From Marinobacter flavimaris (GTDB lineage: Bacteria; Pseudomonadota; Gammaproteobacteria; Pseudomonadales; Oleiphilaceae): a stretch of DNA of 64,000 nt. The notes beneath the pieces were generated by a model, which was not told the DNA's origin, ran no database searches, and worked only from the letters and a program-made list of their open reading frames with translations. Location of the stretch: assembly GCF_002933295.1 (NCBI RefSeq), contig NZ_PSSW01000003.1:248001-312000 (forward strand), given 5' to 3'. This document shows, one piece after another, positions 51,761-60,845 of this stretch; the first letter of the stretch is position 1, and each line of letters opens with the position of its first letter. The translations under genes and the position numbers were made by a program.

Positions 51761-51775
51761 GCACTAATGCTGTGC
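51761..51775. promoter_or_regulatory. NtrC-binding-like site 1 upstream of amt
   Basis: GCAC-TAATGCT-GTGC has the NtrC dyad arrangement GCAC-N7-GTGC. Its centre is about 110 bases upstream of the predicted sigma-54 start, near the -108 position I recall for the E. coli glnAp2 enhancer. Confidence 0.6.
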
Positions 51776-51788
51776 GTTTTAGCGTGTA

Positions 51789-51809
51789 GCGCACCAAAAT
51801 AGAGTGCGC
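51789..51809. promoter_or_regulatory. NtrC-binding-like site 2 upstream of amt
   Basis: GCGCAC-CAAAATAGA-GTGCGC is a perfect 6-bp inverted repeat with a 9-base centre, so it differs from the usual NtrC spacing of 7 between GCAC and GTGC. Its left half GCACCAAAAT is a good NtrC half-site. The centre is about 141 bases upstream of the predicted start, 31 bp (three turns) from site 1. It abuts the pomB stop codon. Confidence 0.45.
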
Positions 51810-52733
51810 TTACCAACTGATTTCGTTTGGTGTCGAGCTGTCGGATTCGGATTCGATCCCGAGGCTGGATTCGGCATCATCCGATTCGGACTGGATCAGT
51901 TCCCGAAGGCGTACTTCCTGTTCCTGCATCGGGCCGGAGAGATCAATGATGATTTCCACGCGCCGGTTCTTGGCGCGGTTCTCTGCAGAGGTGTTGGGTA
52001 CCCGCGGCTCGGTATCCGCCAGACCGGTGACGGACAGACGCGTGGGTTCCACCTGGTCCCGGGCAACCAGAACGTTGGCAACGGCTGCTGAACGGGCGGC
52101 GGAGAGGTCCCAGTTACTGTAAAAACGGTCGGTCCGGATAGGCACGTTGTCGGTGTGTCCCTCGATCGTCAGGTCACCGGGAATGCCTTCAATCACCTCC
52201 GCCATATCCAGCAGCAGGCCCTCGAATTCCCAGGTCAGCTGAGCCGAGCCGGAAGGGAAAGAACCTTTTTCCTCAACCCGAATCACGATTCGCCGCTGAT
52301 CCTCGCTCACATTGATGCGCCCATCCGCGATCGCCGGCTCCAGGACTTTCAGGATATCGTCCATGGTTTCCTGCATCTGTTCCTCCATGGCCGCTTCAAC
52401 GGCCATGTCGGTGGGGCTTTTCAGGGTCTGGAGCTCCGGCGCTTCGTCCGTGGTGGTCTGTTTGACTTCGTTGACCACGGTGGGCTCTGGCGGCGCCGGG
52501 GAAAACTTGTCAAAAATGGGGCTGGTGCCCTTCGGGATCTCCAGGGCCGGCACATCTCGCTGCACGCCAAAGGCTTTGGAGAGTTCACCGGCAATCTGCT
52601 TGAACTTCTGGGCGTCGATCTCGGAAAAAGACAGCAGCAGAACAAAGAAACACATCAGCAGGGACATGAGATCGGCGAAGGTGACAACCCAGGCGGGAAT
52701 TCCCGGTTTTTCCTCTTCTGGCAACTCGTCCAT
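51810..52733 (-). CDS. pomB: Flagellar motor stator protein PomB/MotB
   Basis: 307-residue stator subunit. A short cytoplasmic tail is followed by one helix with the ion-binding Asp D21 in VTFADLMSLLMCFFVLLLSF, a linker, and an OmpA-like peptidoglycan-binding domain (about 155-285, 'EGHTDNVPIRTDRFYSNWDLSAARSAAVANVLV', 'NRAKNRRVEIII'). The helix sequence 'FADLMSLLMCFFVLLLSFSEID' is that of Vibrio PomB, a sodium-driven stator. It starts 2 bases after the pomA stop. The last 30 residues are an acidic, Ser-rich tail beyond the OmpA fold. Confidence 0.92.
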   Translation of the reverse strand: MDELPEEEKPGIPAWVVTFADLMSLLMCFFVLLLSFSEIDAQKFKQIAGELSKAFGVQRDVPALEIPKGTSPIFDKFSPAPPEPTVVNEVKQTTTDEAPELQTLKSPTDMAVEAAMEEQMQETMDDILKVLEPAIADGRINVSEDQRRIVIRVEEKGSFPSGSAQLTWEFEGLLLDMAEVIEGIPGDLTIEGHTDNVPIRTDRFYSNWDLSAARSAAVANVLVARDQVEPTRLSVTGLADTEPRVPNTSAENRAKNRRVEIIIDLSGPMQEQEVRLRELIQSESDDAESSLGIESESDSSTPNEISW

Positions 52734-52735
52734 GA

Positions 52736-53506
52736 TTACGCGCCTTCCGGTTCAGCCACTTTTTCACGTTCCTTGGGCGGCAGGTAGCTGGAGAGCATCT
52801 GCTCGATGATGCGTGGGTTGGTACCCTCCTGGATGGCAACCAGGGCATCAATATAAAGCGACTGCATGCGCGCTTCCTCGGTCATGCGCAGAGAGAGCTT
52901 GTCGGCAATCGGGGTGGCAATCATGGTGGCAATCATGGCGCCATAAAGCGTGGTCAGCAGGGCAACGGCCATGGCCGGGCCGATGGATTTCGGGTCTTCC
53001 ATGTTCGACAGCATCTGAACCAGACCTATCAGCGTACCGATCATGCCCATGGCCGGCGCCACGTCCGCCATGGCCGTGAAGACCTTGGCGCCGGAGCGGT
53101 TGTGGTCGAGGGTCATCAGGCGCTCCTTGTTCAGAAGCTCCTTGATGGTTTTCCCGTCCTGCCCGTCCACCAGCATCTGGATACCCTGTCCAAGGAACGG
53201 GCTGCTGATCTCTCTGTCTTCCAGCCCCAGAACCCCTTCTTTCCGGGCCACATTGGCAATATCCACCAGCTCCTCAATGCTCGCCTGGGTTTCCGGCAAC
53301 TTGAACTTGAAGGCGCGGGCAGCAGCTTTGAAGGCACCCAGGAACTGGGCAAAACTGAACTTGGCGAGAACAACCAGCATGGTACCGCCGACAACGATCA
53401 GCAGGGATGCGGGATTGATAAATACCAACGGAGAGGTGCCAAGAATAACTGCCGAAGCAATGAGTAAACTAGCGCCAACAAGACCGATAAGAGTGGCGAA
53501 ATCCAC
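52736..53506 (-). CDS. pomA: Flagellar motor stator protein PomA/MotA
   Basis: 256-residue stator subunit with four helices. The stretch 'DVAPAMGMIGTLIGLVQMLSNM' followed by DPKSIGPAMAVALLTTLYGA (about residues 148-190) matches Vibrio PomA nearly residue for residue, and 'IADKLSLR' follows. The cytoplasmic loop between helices 2 and 3 carries the charged residues that contact FliG. Close identity to PomA and absence of the MotA-type N-terminus support a sodium-driven motor. It is followed immediately by pomB. Confidence 0.93.
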   Translation of the reverse strand: MDFATLIGLVGASLLIASAVILGTSPLVFINPASLLIVVGGTMLVVLAKFSFAQFLGAFKAAARAFKFKLPETQASIEELVDIANVARKEGVLGLEDREISSPFLGQGIQMLVDGQDGKTIKELLNKERLMTLDHNRSGAKVFTAMADVAPAMGMIGTLIGLVQMLSNMEDPKSIGPAMAVALLTTLYGAMIATMIATPIADKLSLRMTEEARMQSLYIDALVAIQEGTNPRIIEQMLSSYLPPKEREKVAEPEGA

Positions 53507-53574
53507 GGTATCTCCAGATTTGGTTTGAGCAAGGCTGAGAAGGGGTGTGAGATTACCTTCAGATCAGAATTTAA

Positions 53575-53994
53575 TCAATTCGTCTGATGGGTTCTTTCCA
53601 GTTCTTCCTGCTGTTCTTTCCAGGCAGCATAGCGGTGAATATCGGACTCCACCAGCTTCAGGCACAGCGCAACAACGCCGGCGTCGTCCACCAGACCGAA
53701 GCCGAAAATCAGGTCGGGAATGACATCGAGGGGGTTCATCACATAGATCAGCGCACCGGCCACCGCCGCGATCGTTTTCCACGGAACGCTCCGGTAATTG
53801 CCGTACCAGTAATCGCGGATCATCGAAAACATCAGCTTGATGTCGGCACTGAAGCGAGACAGTTTGCCGCTTTCTTTCACTTTCTCTTCAATGCTGCGCT
53901 GGCGGTCGAGCAGCGTTTCCAGATCCGCCCGATGCACCTTGCCCGCTTCGGCGTCCAGCTGTTTCCGGGCGTTTTTCTGGTTGAACAATGCCAT
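53575..53994 (-). CDS. YkvA-family (DUF1232) protein
   Basis: 139-residue protein with an N-terminal charged helix and a C-terminal DUF1232 domain. The family hallmark 'AAVAGALIYVMNPLDVIPDLIFGFGLVDDAGVVALCLKLV' (about 77-115) forms a membrane-associated helical hairpin with the signature NPxDxIPD. Function of the family is unknown. It lies 68 bases upstream of pomA in the same direction and may be transcribed with it or separately. Confidence 0.88.
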   Translation of the reverse strand: MALFNQKNARKQLDAEAGKVHRADLETLLDRQRSIEEKVKESGKLSRFSADIKLMFSMIRDYWYGNYRSVPWKTIAAVAGALIYVMNPLDVIPDLIFGFGLVDDAGVVALCLKLVESDIHRYAAWKEQQEELERTHQTN

Positions 53995-54072
53995 CGAGAG
54001 GGTTCCTCACTTGCTTGATGCCTGAGTGCTCATGATCGCGCAGCTTCGCCGTCAATGCCAATGACAAGGCGT

Positions 54073-54330
54073 TTATCGGTGCTTGTACTGGGTCGGACAA
54101 TAGCCGCGGTCTACACCCTCAGGTCGTAGCTGGCGATGTTTGGTGTTGCGCCCGGTTACCCGCTTGCGCCATAGCCGGAAGCTACCGGGCTTGAGCTCAC
54201 GACGCATCAGGCGAATAACATCTTTTTCGCGAAGGCCATAGAGGGCTTCGATGGCCTCGAAGGGTGTGCGGTCCTCCCACGCCATCTCGATGATGCGGGA
54301 AAGGTCCGCCGGTTCAAACTGCTCTGACAT
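54073..54330 (-). CDS. TIGR03643-type (DUF2805) small protein
   Basis: 85-residue basic protein: 'LSRIIEMAWEDRTPFEAIEALYGLREKDVIRLMRRELKPGSFRLWRKRVTGR' is the family core, with a helix-turn-helix look. It matches the family I know as TIGR03643/DUF2805, described as often found near cryptochrome/photolyase genes; here a cryptochrome-DASH lies 3 kb away on the same strand. DNA binding is plausible from the fold-like pattern and basic charge, but function is unproven. Confidence 0.8.
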   Translation of the reverse strand: MSEQFEPADLSRIIEMAWEDRTPFEAIEALYGLREKDVIRLMRRELKPGSFRLWRKRVTGRNTKHRQLRPEGVDRGYCPTQYKHR

Positions 54331-54400
54331 GGGGTTTCTCTGTTTGACTTACGTGTTCCCAGAGTACGTTTGAGCTGGCCAGTCGTCTCACCCGCCTGGT

Positions 54401-54994
54401 CTATTGGTAGTGCCTGTGCAGCCGGGCCGGGATCTGGGCCAGCTGTTTGTCTACCAGTGTGCGCATGGCGTGGGCGATTGGCCGGGTATCCAGCTCTGGC
54501 TCAAGCACATTGAGCAGATAGGCAACGGCCTCTGCCGTGGCCAGGCGGTGTTCTCCGGGCGCCTTTCGGATGGTATAGGCGGAGGCCGGCGGACTGGCGA
54601 AATGGAAACGCGGCAACGCAGAGAGTTTCGGGTTCTGGTGAAGGATTTTGGCGGCCTTGCGCCAGGTGCCGTCGAGGATGATCCAGTGATCGAACTGGCG
54701 TACGTCTGAGGTTTCGAGCGCCTCACTGCCGGGCCCCGGAAACAGCAGGGCCGGGTGATGACTGCCGGCGACGGAATCAAACCCGGCCTGATGGAAATCG
54801 TGCGGCATTTCGCCTGTGAAGAGCCTGAGATTTGCGAGGCACCGGGTGAGGATGCGAACGGTACCCTTGGCATGGCCGACCTCGGTCGGGTGCTGCAGTA
54901 CCGTCACCCCCGTTCGGTTTCGCACGGGGGCACACGCTTCGCAAACACAGATATTCGGGTGCATGCCGCAATCCGCGCAAATCGGTCTGGGCAA
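54401..54994 (-). CDS. DTW-domain tRNA-uridine aminocarboxypropyltransferase
   Basis: 197-residue enzyme of the DTW family. TapT in E. coli installs the acp group of acp3U in tRNA using S-adenosylmethionine. Features: an N-terminal cysteine cluster CADCGMHPNICVCEAC that likely binds zinc, 'LQHPTEVGHAKGT', and the family motif ILDGTWRKAAKI (about 108-119, DxTW form). 'PGEHRLATAEAVAYLL' follows. It begins 6 bases after the flavoprotein stop, so it is probably co-transcribed with it. Confidence 0.85.
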   Translation of the reverse strand: MPRPICADCGMHPNICVCEACAPVRNRTGVTVLQHPTEVGHAKGTVRILTRCLANLRLFTGEMPHDFHQAGFDSVAGSHHPALLFPGPGSEALETSDVRQFDHWIILDGTWRKAAKILHQNPKLSALPRFHFASPPASAYTIRKAPGEHRLATAEAVAYLLNVLEPELDTRPIAHAMRTLVDKQLAQIPARLHRHYQ

Positions 54995-55000
54995 CCCCTG

Positions 55001-56662
55001 TTACCCCACGAAAATACGCTTCGCCAGACCGGCCCCGCGCCAGCCCTGAATGGCCAGGGTGCTGACCAGTCCACCGATCATTGCGCCCACGACACCGCAG
55101 GTGAGGATATCCTGGCCGGTAAGGTAGAGCCCGGGGATGTCGGTCTTGGGTTTCAGCCACTCCTGTTCGAAGCGCTCGGGGTTGTGGTCCAGGCCGTAGA
55201 GCTCGCCCCGGCCGTAACGGCAGAACCAGGCGGTGGAAAGCGGGGTTGAGGTTTCCACGTAATCCACTTTTCCGCGCAGCTGGGGCAGTTTCTCGTACAT
55301 CACTTCCAGCAACTGGTCGGTGATTTTCTGCTTCAGGGCTTCATAGTCGTCGCCCCGCTTGCCCCAGATGGTGTCCTGCCAGGGCTCGAACATCTCCCAG
55401 GTCGTCGGGGCGACGATCTCGATGGTGGAGGTGCCAGGCCAGCGGTTCTGGTAATCCGGATCCTTGGCTGCCGGAAAGGAGATGTAGACCACCGGGAACT
55501 CGGTGTTGTCCGGGTCATCCAGAAACTGTTGCACGTTGCCATCGTGGTCCGCGCTGGGATAGATCCAGAAATTGGTCCGCGGCAGGCCCAGTGCCTCCGG
55601 TGTGCCCTTCAGGCCAATGTAGAGGCCGATGTGGGGCATGGAGGGAATGATGTGCTGGCGTTTGCTTTTGTAACCGATCTTTTCGGCGGACTCGGCGGGC
55701 AGCAGTTTTTCGAAAGTGTTGATAACTCCGGCGTTGCTGATGACCAGCGGTGCCCGGATTTCCTCGCCATCGGCCATGCGAACGCCGGTTGCCCTGCCTT
55801 TCTCCACCAGGATGTCGGTGACGTCGGCGTAGGTAAAGACTTCACCGCCGGGATGCTGGATAACAGGGATAATGGTTTTGGCAATTTCCGACGCGCCGCC
55901 GACGGGGTAAAAGCCACCGTAGAGGTAATGTTTGGCAATCAGCGCATGGACCATAAAGCTGGACTGCATCGGCGTGACGCCGCAGTCGCCCCACTGGCCG
56001 GTGATAGCGCCGATCAGTTCCTGGTCGTCGGTGAGCTCGCTCAGCACCTCCCACGTGGTCTTGTTGAAACAGTCAGGCAGGGCGACATCCAGTCCTTTGT
56101 TGATAACCGGGCTCAATATGCCGGGGGCGAGCTTGGAGAGTGTGTACCACTGCATGCCGTCTGCCACCTTGCCCAGCAGCTTTACATACTGGTCGATGGC
56201 TTCTTGTTCATCTGGAAAGGCATCGAGCAGGGAGAGACGCAGCCCTTCCTTGCCGGCGCGCAGATTCACGACCTTTTCACCCAGGAAGAAGCGGTCGTAG
56301 TTCTCGTCCATGGGGGCCCATTCCAGCTTGCCGTCGGTGATGTAATCGAACAGCCTGCGGCCCAGGGTGTGGGGAGAGCCCATGTCGCCGATGTAATGGA
56401 CGCCTACGTCCCATTCGTAGCCGTTGCGAGCGTAACTGTGGGTGTAGCCGCCGGCCGTGTAATGCTGCTCAAGCACGAGGACTTTCTTGCCCGCCTTGGC
56501 CAGGCAGGCCGCGGTGGTCAGGCCGCCGATGCCGGAGCCAATTACAATGGCGTCGTAGGGGCCTTTCAGGCGATTGGCCCGGTAACGGGTACCGATCCTG
56601 ATCGTACTGGGCTTCAGTTTCTGAGAAGACGGACTGTTCACTTCAGTGCTTTTTACCACCAT
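55001..56662 (-). CDS. FAD-dependent oxidoreductase of the RetSat/CrtISO (phytoene desaturase-like) family
   Basis: 553-residue flavoprotein. The N-terminal dinucleotide-binding motif is VIGSGIGGLTTAACLAKAGKKVLVLEQHYTAGGY (about residues 40-73), and 'VISNAGVINTFEKLLP' and the C-terminal FAD motif 'PGLYLTGQDILTCGVVGAMIGG' are both intact. Relatives saturate retinol or isomerise carotenoids. No carotenoid synthesis genes are near, so the substrate is unknown. A GTG at 56674 is an alternative start; both overlap the DUF6231-like gene. It is part of a minus-strand run from cryptochrome-DASH to the DTW gene. Confidence 0.87.
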   Translation of the reverse strand: MVVKSTEVNSPSSQKLKPSTIRIGTRYRANRLKGPYDAIVIGSGIGGLTTAACLAKAGKKVLVLEQHYTAGGYTHSYARNGYEWDVGVHYIGDMGSPHTLGRRLFDYITDGKLEWAPMDENYDRFFLGEKVVNLRAGKEGLRLSLLDAFPDEQEAIDQYVKLLGKVADGMQWYTLSKLAPGILSPVINKGLDVALPDCFNKTTWEVLSELTDDQELIGAITGQWGDCGVTPMQSSFMVHALIAKHYLYGGFYPVGGASEIAKTIIPVIQHPGGEVFTYADVTDILVEKGRATGVRMADGEEIRAPLVISNAGVINTFEKLLPAESAEKIGYKSKRQHIIPSMPHIGLYIGLKGTPEALGLPRTNFWIYPSADHDGNVQQFLDDPDNTEFPVVYISFPAAKDPDYQNRWPGTSTIEIVAPTTWEMFEPWQDTIWGKRGDDYEALKQKITDQLLEVMYEKLPQLRGKVDYVETSTPLSTAWFCRYGRGELYGLDHNPERFEQEWLKPKTDIPGLYLTGQDILTCGVVGAMIGGLVSTLAIQGWRGAGLAKRIFVG

Positions 56663-57159
56663 GCCTTGCCCCACATTTCCGGATTGGCCCAGTTCTCTGG
56701 ATTGTTCCAGGCCCGTTTGTGGTTGTAAGTATCCAGATTGTAGGTGTACAGCGTGAGTGCGCCGTTATCATTTTCCAGTTCGGCATGGCGACGGAAGCCA
56801 AGGCCGATGAAATCAGTAAAGGCCCAGCCTGGCGCTTCGCCAACCAGCACCGCGATCTGATGGGTGCCATAGTTTCTTAGCTGGCCCAGCAGCAGGGCGC
56901 CTTCATCATGAGGCAGGTGCTCCAGGGTGCCGGTTATCAGCGCCAGGTCTGCAACCCGGTCGATGTGCAGCCTGGCGTTGGGGTCGATGGTGTCGAGAGT
57001 TCGAACATCGACGCCATCCTGGTGGTTCTGCCACATCCGCGATATTTCGGTTGCGAGGCTGCCGCAACTCACCAGGGTTGCCGGTGAGCTGGTTTCGATG
57101 ATGCGGGCCAGTGTCTCCCGTGCTGCATCCGAGTTGCTGTTGTCCGTCATTTCCGCCAT
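56653..57159 (-). CDS. DUF6231-like hypothetical protein
   Basis: 168-residue soluble protein. Residues 20-125 look like a Rossmann-type fold reminiscent of methyltransferase-like proteins ('ATLVSCGSLATEISRMW', 'RVADLALITGTLEHLPHDEGALLLGQLRNYGTHQIAVLV'), but no clear SAM motif is present. It resembles the uncharacterised DUF6231 family. The C-terminus is rich in Trp/Asn (NNPENWANPEMWGKAWW). The frame opens at 57198; the ATG at 57159 follows AAAGGCG. It overlaps the flavoprotein start by about 10 bases and the cryptochrome stop is 17 bases upstream. Function unknown. Confidence 0.72.
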   Translation of the reverse strand: MAEMTDNSNSDAARETLARIIETSSPATLVSCGSLATEISRMWQNHQDGVDVRTLDTIDPNARLHIDRVADLALITGTLEHLPHDEGALLLGQLRNYGTHQIAVLVGEAPGWAFTDFIGLGFRRHAELENDNGALTLYTYNLDTYNHKRAWNNPENWANPEMWGKAWW

Positions 57160-57175
57160 GGCGATTCGCCTTTTA

Positions 57176-58498
57176 CTACAGGGGCCAGTCTGCCGCATCC
57201 ACTGTGTGTAAGCCTACGGGCTGATCCGCATGCCCGCCCCAGCGGTCAATAAAGGTGCCGGTGGGATCGTACTGCTGCGTCTGTTTTTCGAGGTTGAACT
57301 GCCGCAGGCCTCTCGGGTCCGCCCCTACGCCAGCCAGGTACTGCCAGTTGCCGTAGTTGCTTCCTACATCATAGTCGATCAACTGCTCCTCAAACCATGC
57401 CGCTCCGTAGCGCCAGTCCAACCCGAGTTCGTTGATGAAGCAACTGGCGACCAGCTGTCTGGCCCGGTTGCTCATGTAACCGGTTTCCCGCAGCTGGTTC
57501 ATTGCGGCGTTCACGATCGGATATTCGGTGTTGCCCTGGCACCAGGCCTTGAAACGATGGCCGTAGAAGGTGCCATGCCGGCGTTTGCGCTGGACGCCGT
57601 CCCGGCGGAACAGGTTGGCGCCATGTTTCAGGGCGTACCAGTAGAAGTATTCGCGCCAGAGGAGCTCGAACCAGAGCCAGTAGGTGGATTCGTTTTTAGT
57701 CTCGCTGGCTTCGTATTCGGTGATGGTTTCTGCTATTTCCCGGACCGAGAGACAGCCGTTGGCCAGCCAGGGTGAGAACTTGGAGGAGGCATCCCAGTTG
57801 TCCAGGGCGTTCCGGGTTTCCTTGTAGCGGTCAATGCTGTGGTTGCCGTAGAGGAATTCCTGCAGCCGCGCCAGGCCGGCGGCTTCACCACCCATAAACT
57901 GTAACGGATGAACCGGTTCCGGTATCGGCGGGCAGTCGCCGCGATTGTCCTCCGGGAATCCCGGCGGTGGCGGCAGGGCCGTCAGGGTGCGGATTCGCAA
58001 GCGTTCTGAACAGCGATCTCCGGTTTTCTCAACTTGCTTGCGGAACTGGGAGAAGGTATCCGGCAACTCCCCGAGCGCCATCGGCAGGGAACCCTCGGTG
58101 AACAGGCTCAGAGTCTCGAATTGCTGGAATTTTGCCTTGGGCAGCCTGTCCTTGATGGCTTGCCACTGACCGGCCTCTTGGGTACCCGGAAGTCGGGAGC
58201 GTACAACCCGTTCAATGCTGTGGGCGTGCGCAAGTTGGGGAATGACCGTTTCCGGCTCACCAAAGTCGATGTGGAGCCGCTGGCCCAGTGGTCGAAGGCT
58301 GCGTTCCAACGCCATCAGGCTCTGCCAAAGAAAGCGCCACCGATGATCCCCCATGGCCTTGCTCTGCAGGGGACCGGGCGCAAACCAGCGCGGATCGACC
58401 ACATAGAGGCAGAGCAGCATGTCGGACTTCGAGGCCGCCAGCAACGAAGCGTTGTCGTGCAGGCGAAGATCCCGCGTAAACCAGTAAAGCGTGCGCAA
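57176..58498 (-). CDS. Cryptochrome-DASH / photolyase-family flavoprotein
   Basis: 440-residue member of the cryptochrome/photolyase family. The N-terminal antenna domain (about 1-130) starts LYWFTRDLRLHDNASL, and 'LPDTFSQFRKQVEK' at about 150 is a DASH-type linker (LPTxFTQFRK). The FAD-binding domain (about 200-430) has 'WLANGCLSVREIAETI', 'ELLWREYFYWYALKHG', 'NAAMNQLRETGYMSNRARQLVASCFINELGLDWRYGAAWFEEQLIDYDVGSNYGNWQY'-type segments, with the Asn/Asp flavin contacts. Cry-DASH repairs UV dimers in single-stranded DNA and may signal light. It lacks the glutamate pattern of CPD photolyase (PWxxNxxxW is changed). First gene of the minus-strand cluster. Confidence 0.9.
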   Translation of the reverse strand: MRTLYWFTRDLRLHDNASLLAASKSDMLLCLYVVDPRWFAPGPLQSKAMGDHRWRFLWQSLMALERSLRPLGQRLHIDFGEPETVIPQLAHAHSIERVVRSRLPGTQEAGQWQAIKDRLPKAKFQQFETLSLFTEGSLPMALGELPDTFSQFRKQVEKTGDRCSERLRIRTLTALPPPPGFPEDNRGDCPPIPEPVHPLQFMGGEAAGLARLQEFLYGNHSIDRYKETRNALDNWDASSKFSPWLANGCLSVREIAETITEYEASETKNESTYWLWFELLWREYFYWYALKHGANLFRRDGVQRKRRHGTFYGHRFKAWCQGNTEYPIVNAAMNQLRETGYMSNRARQLVASCFINELGLDWRYGAAWFEEQLIDYDVGSNYGNWQYLAGVGADPRGLRQFNLEKQTQQYDPTGTFIDRWGGHADQPVGLHTVDAADWPL

Positions 58499-58627
58499 CG
58501 TAAGAGCTCCTCTCTCGGTATCTGTCAGCTGTGAGAAGATACGAGCCAGTTCCGAAAAAGATTTCGCCGCCCATCTGGTTGCGCACTTCGTCTAGAATTA
58601 ACGAACAGCCCGCACATCGTGGCGTGA

Positions 58628-59779
<1,152 letters not shown>

Positions 59780-59787
59780 TCGCCGAC

Positions 59788-59822
59788 TGATCGGGCGCAG
59801 TGTACTATGCTGCGCCCGATCA
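59788..59822. terminator. Long stem-loop between convergent genes
   Basis: TGATCGGGCGCAG and CTGCGCCCGATCA pair as a perfect 13-bp stem around a 9-base loop (59801-59809). It overlaps the stop codon of the convergent OmpA-like gene and sits 9 bases after the frmA stop. There is no T-tract on either strand, so it is more likely an RNA 3'-end stabiliser or a rho-dependent boundary than a classic intrinsic terminator. Confidence 0.55.
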
Positions 59823-60845
59823 ACGATCTGTAAGCTTCAGCTCAATCCTCCGGTTTCTCTGCAACGCCTCCGGAGAGGTGCCTTCCGCTACCGGGAAGAA
59901 CTCGCCGAAGCCGGCAGCCGCCATGCGCCGTTCCGGCACACCCTGGGCTGCGAGATAGCGCACGACTGCGACGGCCCGGGCAGTGGACAGCTCCCAGTTG
60001 GAGGGGAATCTTGGGGTATTGATAGGTATGACATCGGTATGGCCATCAATCCTCAGGATCCAGTCTACGTCCTCGGGAATCTTGGCGGAAACATCCAGTA
60101 GCAGGTCGGCAAGCTTGTCGAGCTCCCGCCGGCCTTCTTCGCCCAGTTCTGCCGAGGCGGAAGCAAACAGCAGCTCGGAGGGCAGCAGGAACCGGTCGCC
60201 GACAATCCGGACGTTCTCGTTACCGGCCAGAATATCCCGCAGGCGGGCAAAGAACTCGGACTGATACTGTTCCAGCTGGCTGACCCGCTCGGCCAGCAGG
60301 GTGTTCAGCCGTCTGCTGACCTGTTCCAGTTCCTGCTCCTTGTCGGCGGTCATCTGTTCCTGGAGCTCCAGCGCCGAGGCAATCTGCCTGAGTTGCTCTC
60401 GCAAGGAGGCTATCTGATTCGACAGCCTCAGGATCATCGCCTGCTGGCTGGCCGATACATCGTCTTTCTCGTCAATCGACTCTTCCATGCTGGCCAGTCG
60501 CTCCGATTGCGCATCGGCCATGGCGGTTTGCCGCATCAGTTGTTCACGGGTGGATTCCAGCTGACCGACCAGACTGTTGTTCCGCTCCTGAAGGCTGGTT
60601 AACTGATTTTCCAGTGCCTCGCTTCTGTTTTCTTCCAGGCCGAGCAATTCCGAGAGCTCGTTCAACTGGGCATTGAGTCGGGCGAGCTGGGTATCCCGGT
60701 CAGAGAGTGTCTGGGACAGGTAGAGCTGGCTGACCACGTAGACCAGCAGCATGAATATGACCAGCATCAACAAGGCCGAAAGGGCATCCACATATCCCGG
60801 CCAGACGTTGGTGGTGCTTCGGCTTCGGCGCCTGGAACCGATCAT
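59820..60845 (-). CDS. MotB-like OmpA-domain protein with long coiled coil
   Basis: 341-residue protein: one N-terminal helix (about 15-40, 'VDALSALLMLVIFMLLVYVVSQLYL') with an Asp/Ser pattern as in MotB-type proton channels, a long coiled coil (about 45-195, Gln/Glu/Leu/Arg rich), and an OmpA-like peptidoglycan-binding domain (about 205-340, 'IDGHTDVIPINTPRFPSNWELSTARAVAVVRYL', 'ALQRNRRIELKL'). The frame opens at 60902; the ATG at 60845 is adjacent to the MotA-like stop (4-base overlap). The coiled coil is unlike flagellar MotB. It is a separate motor-like pair, not the stator of this window's pomAB. Confidence 0.85.
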   Translation of the reverse strand: MIGSRRRSRSTTNVWPGYVDALSALLMLVIFMLLVYVVSQLYLSQTLSDRDTQLARLNAQLNELSELLGLEENRSEALENQLTSLQERNNSLVGQLESTREQLMRQTAMADAQSERLASMEESIDEKDDVSASQQAMILRLSNQIASLREQLRQIASALELQEQMTADKEQELEQVSRRLNTLLAERVSQLEQYQSEFFARLRDILAGNENVRIVGDRFLLPSELLFASASAELGEEGRRELDKLADLLLDVSAKIPEDVDWILRIDGHTDVIPINTPRFPSNWELSTARAVAVVRYLAAQGVPERRMAAAGFGEFFPVAEGTSPEALQRNRRIELKLTDR

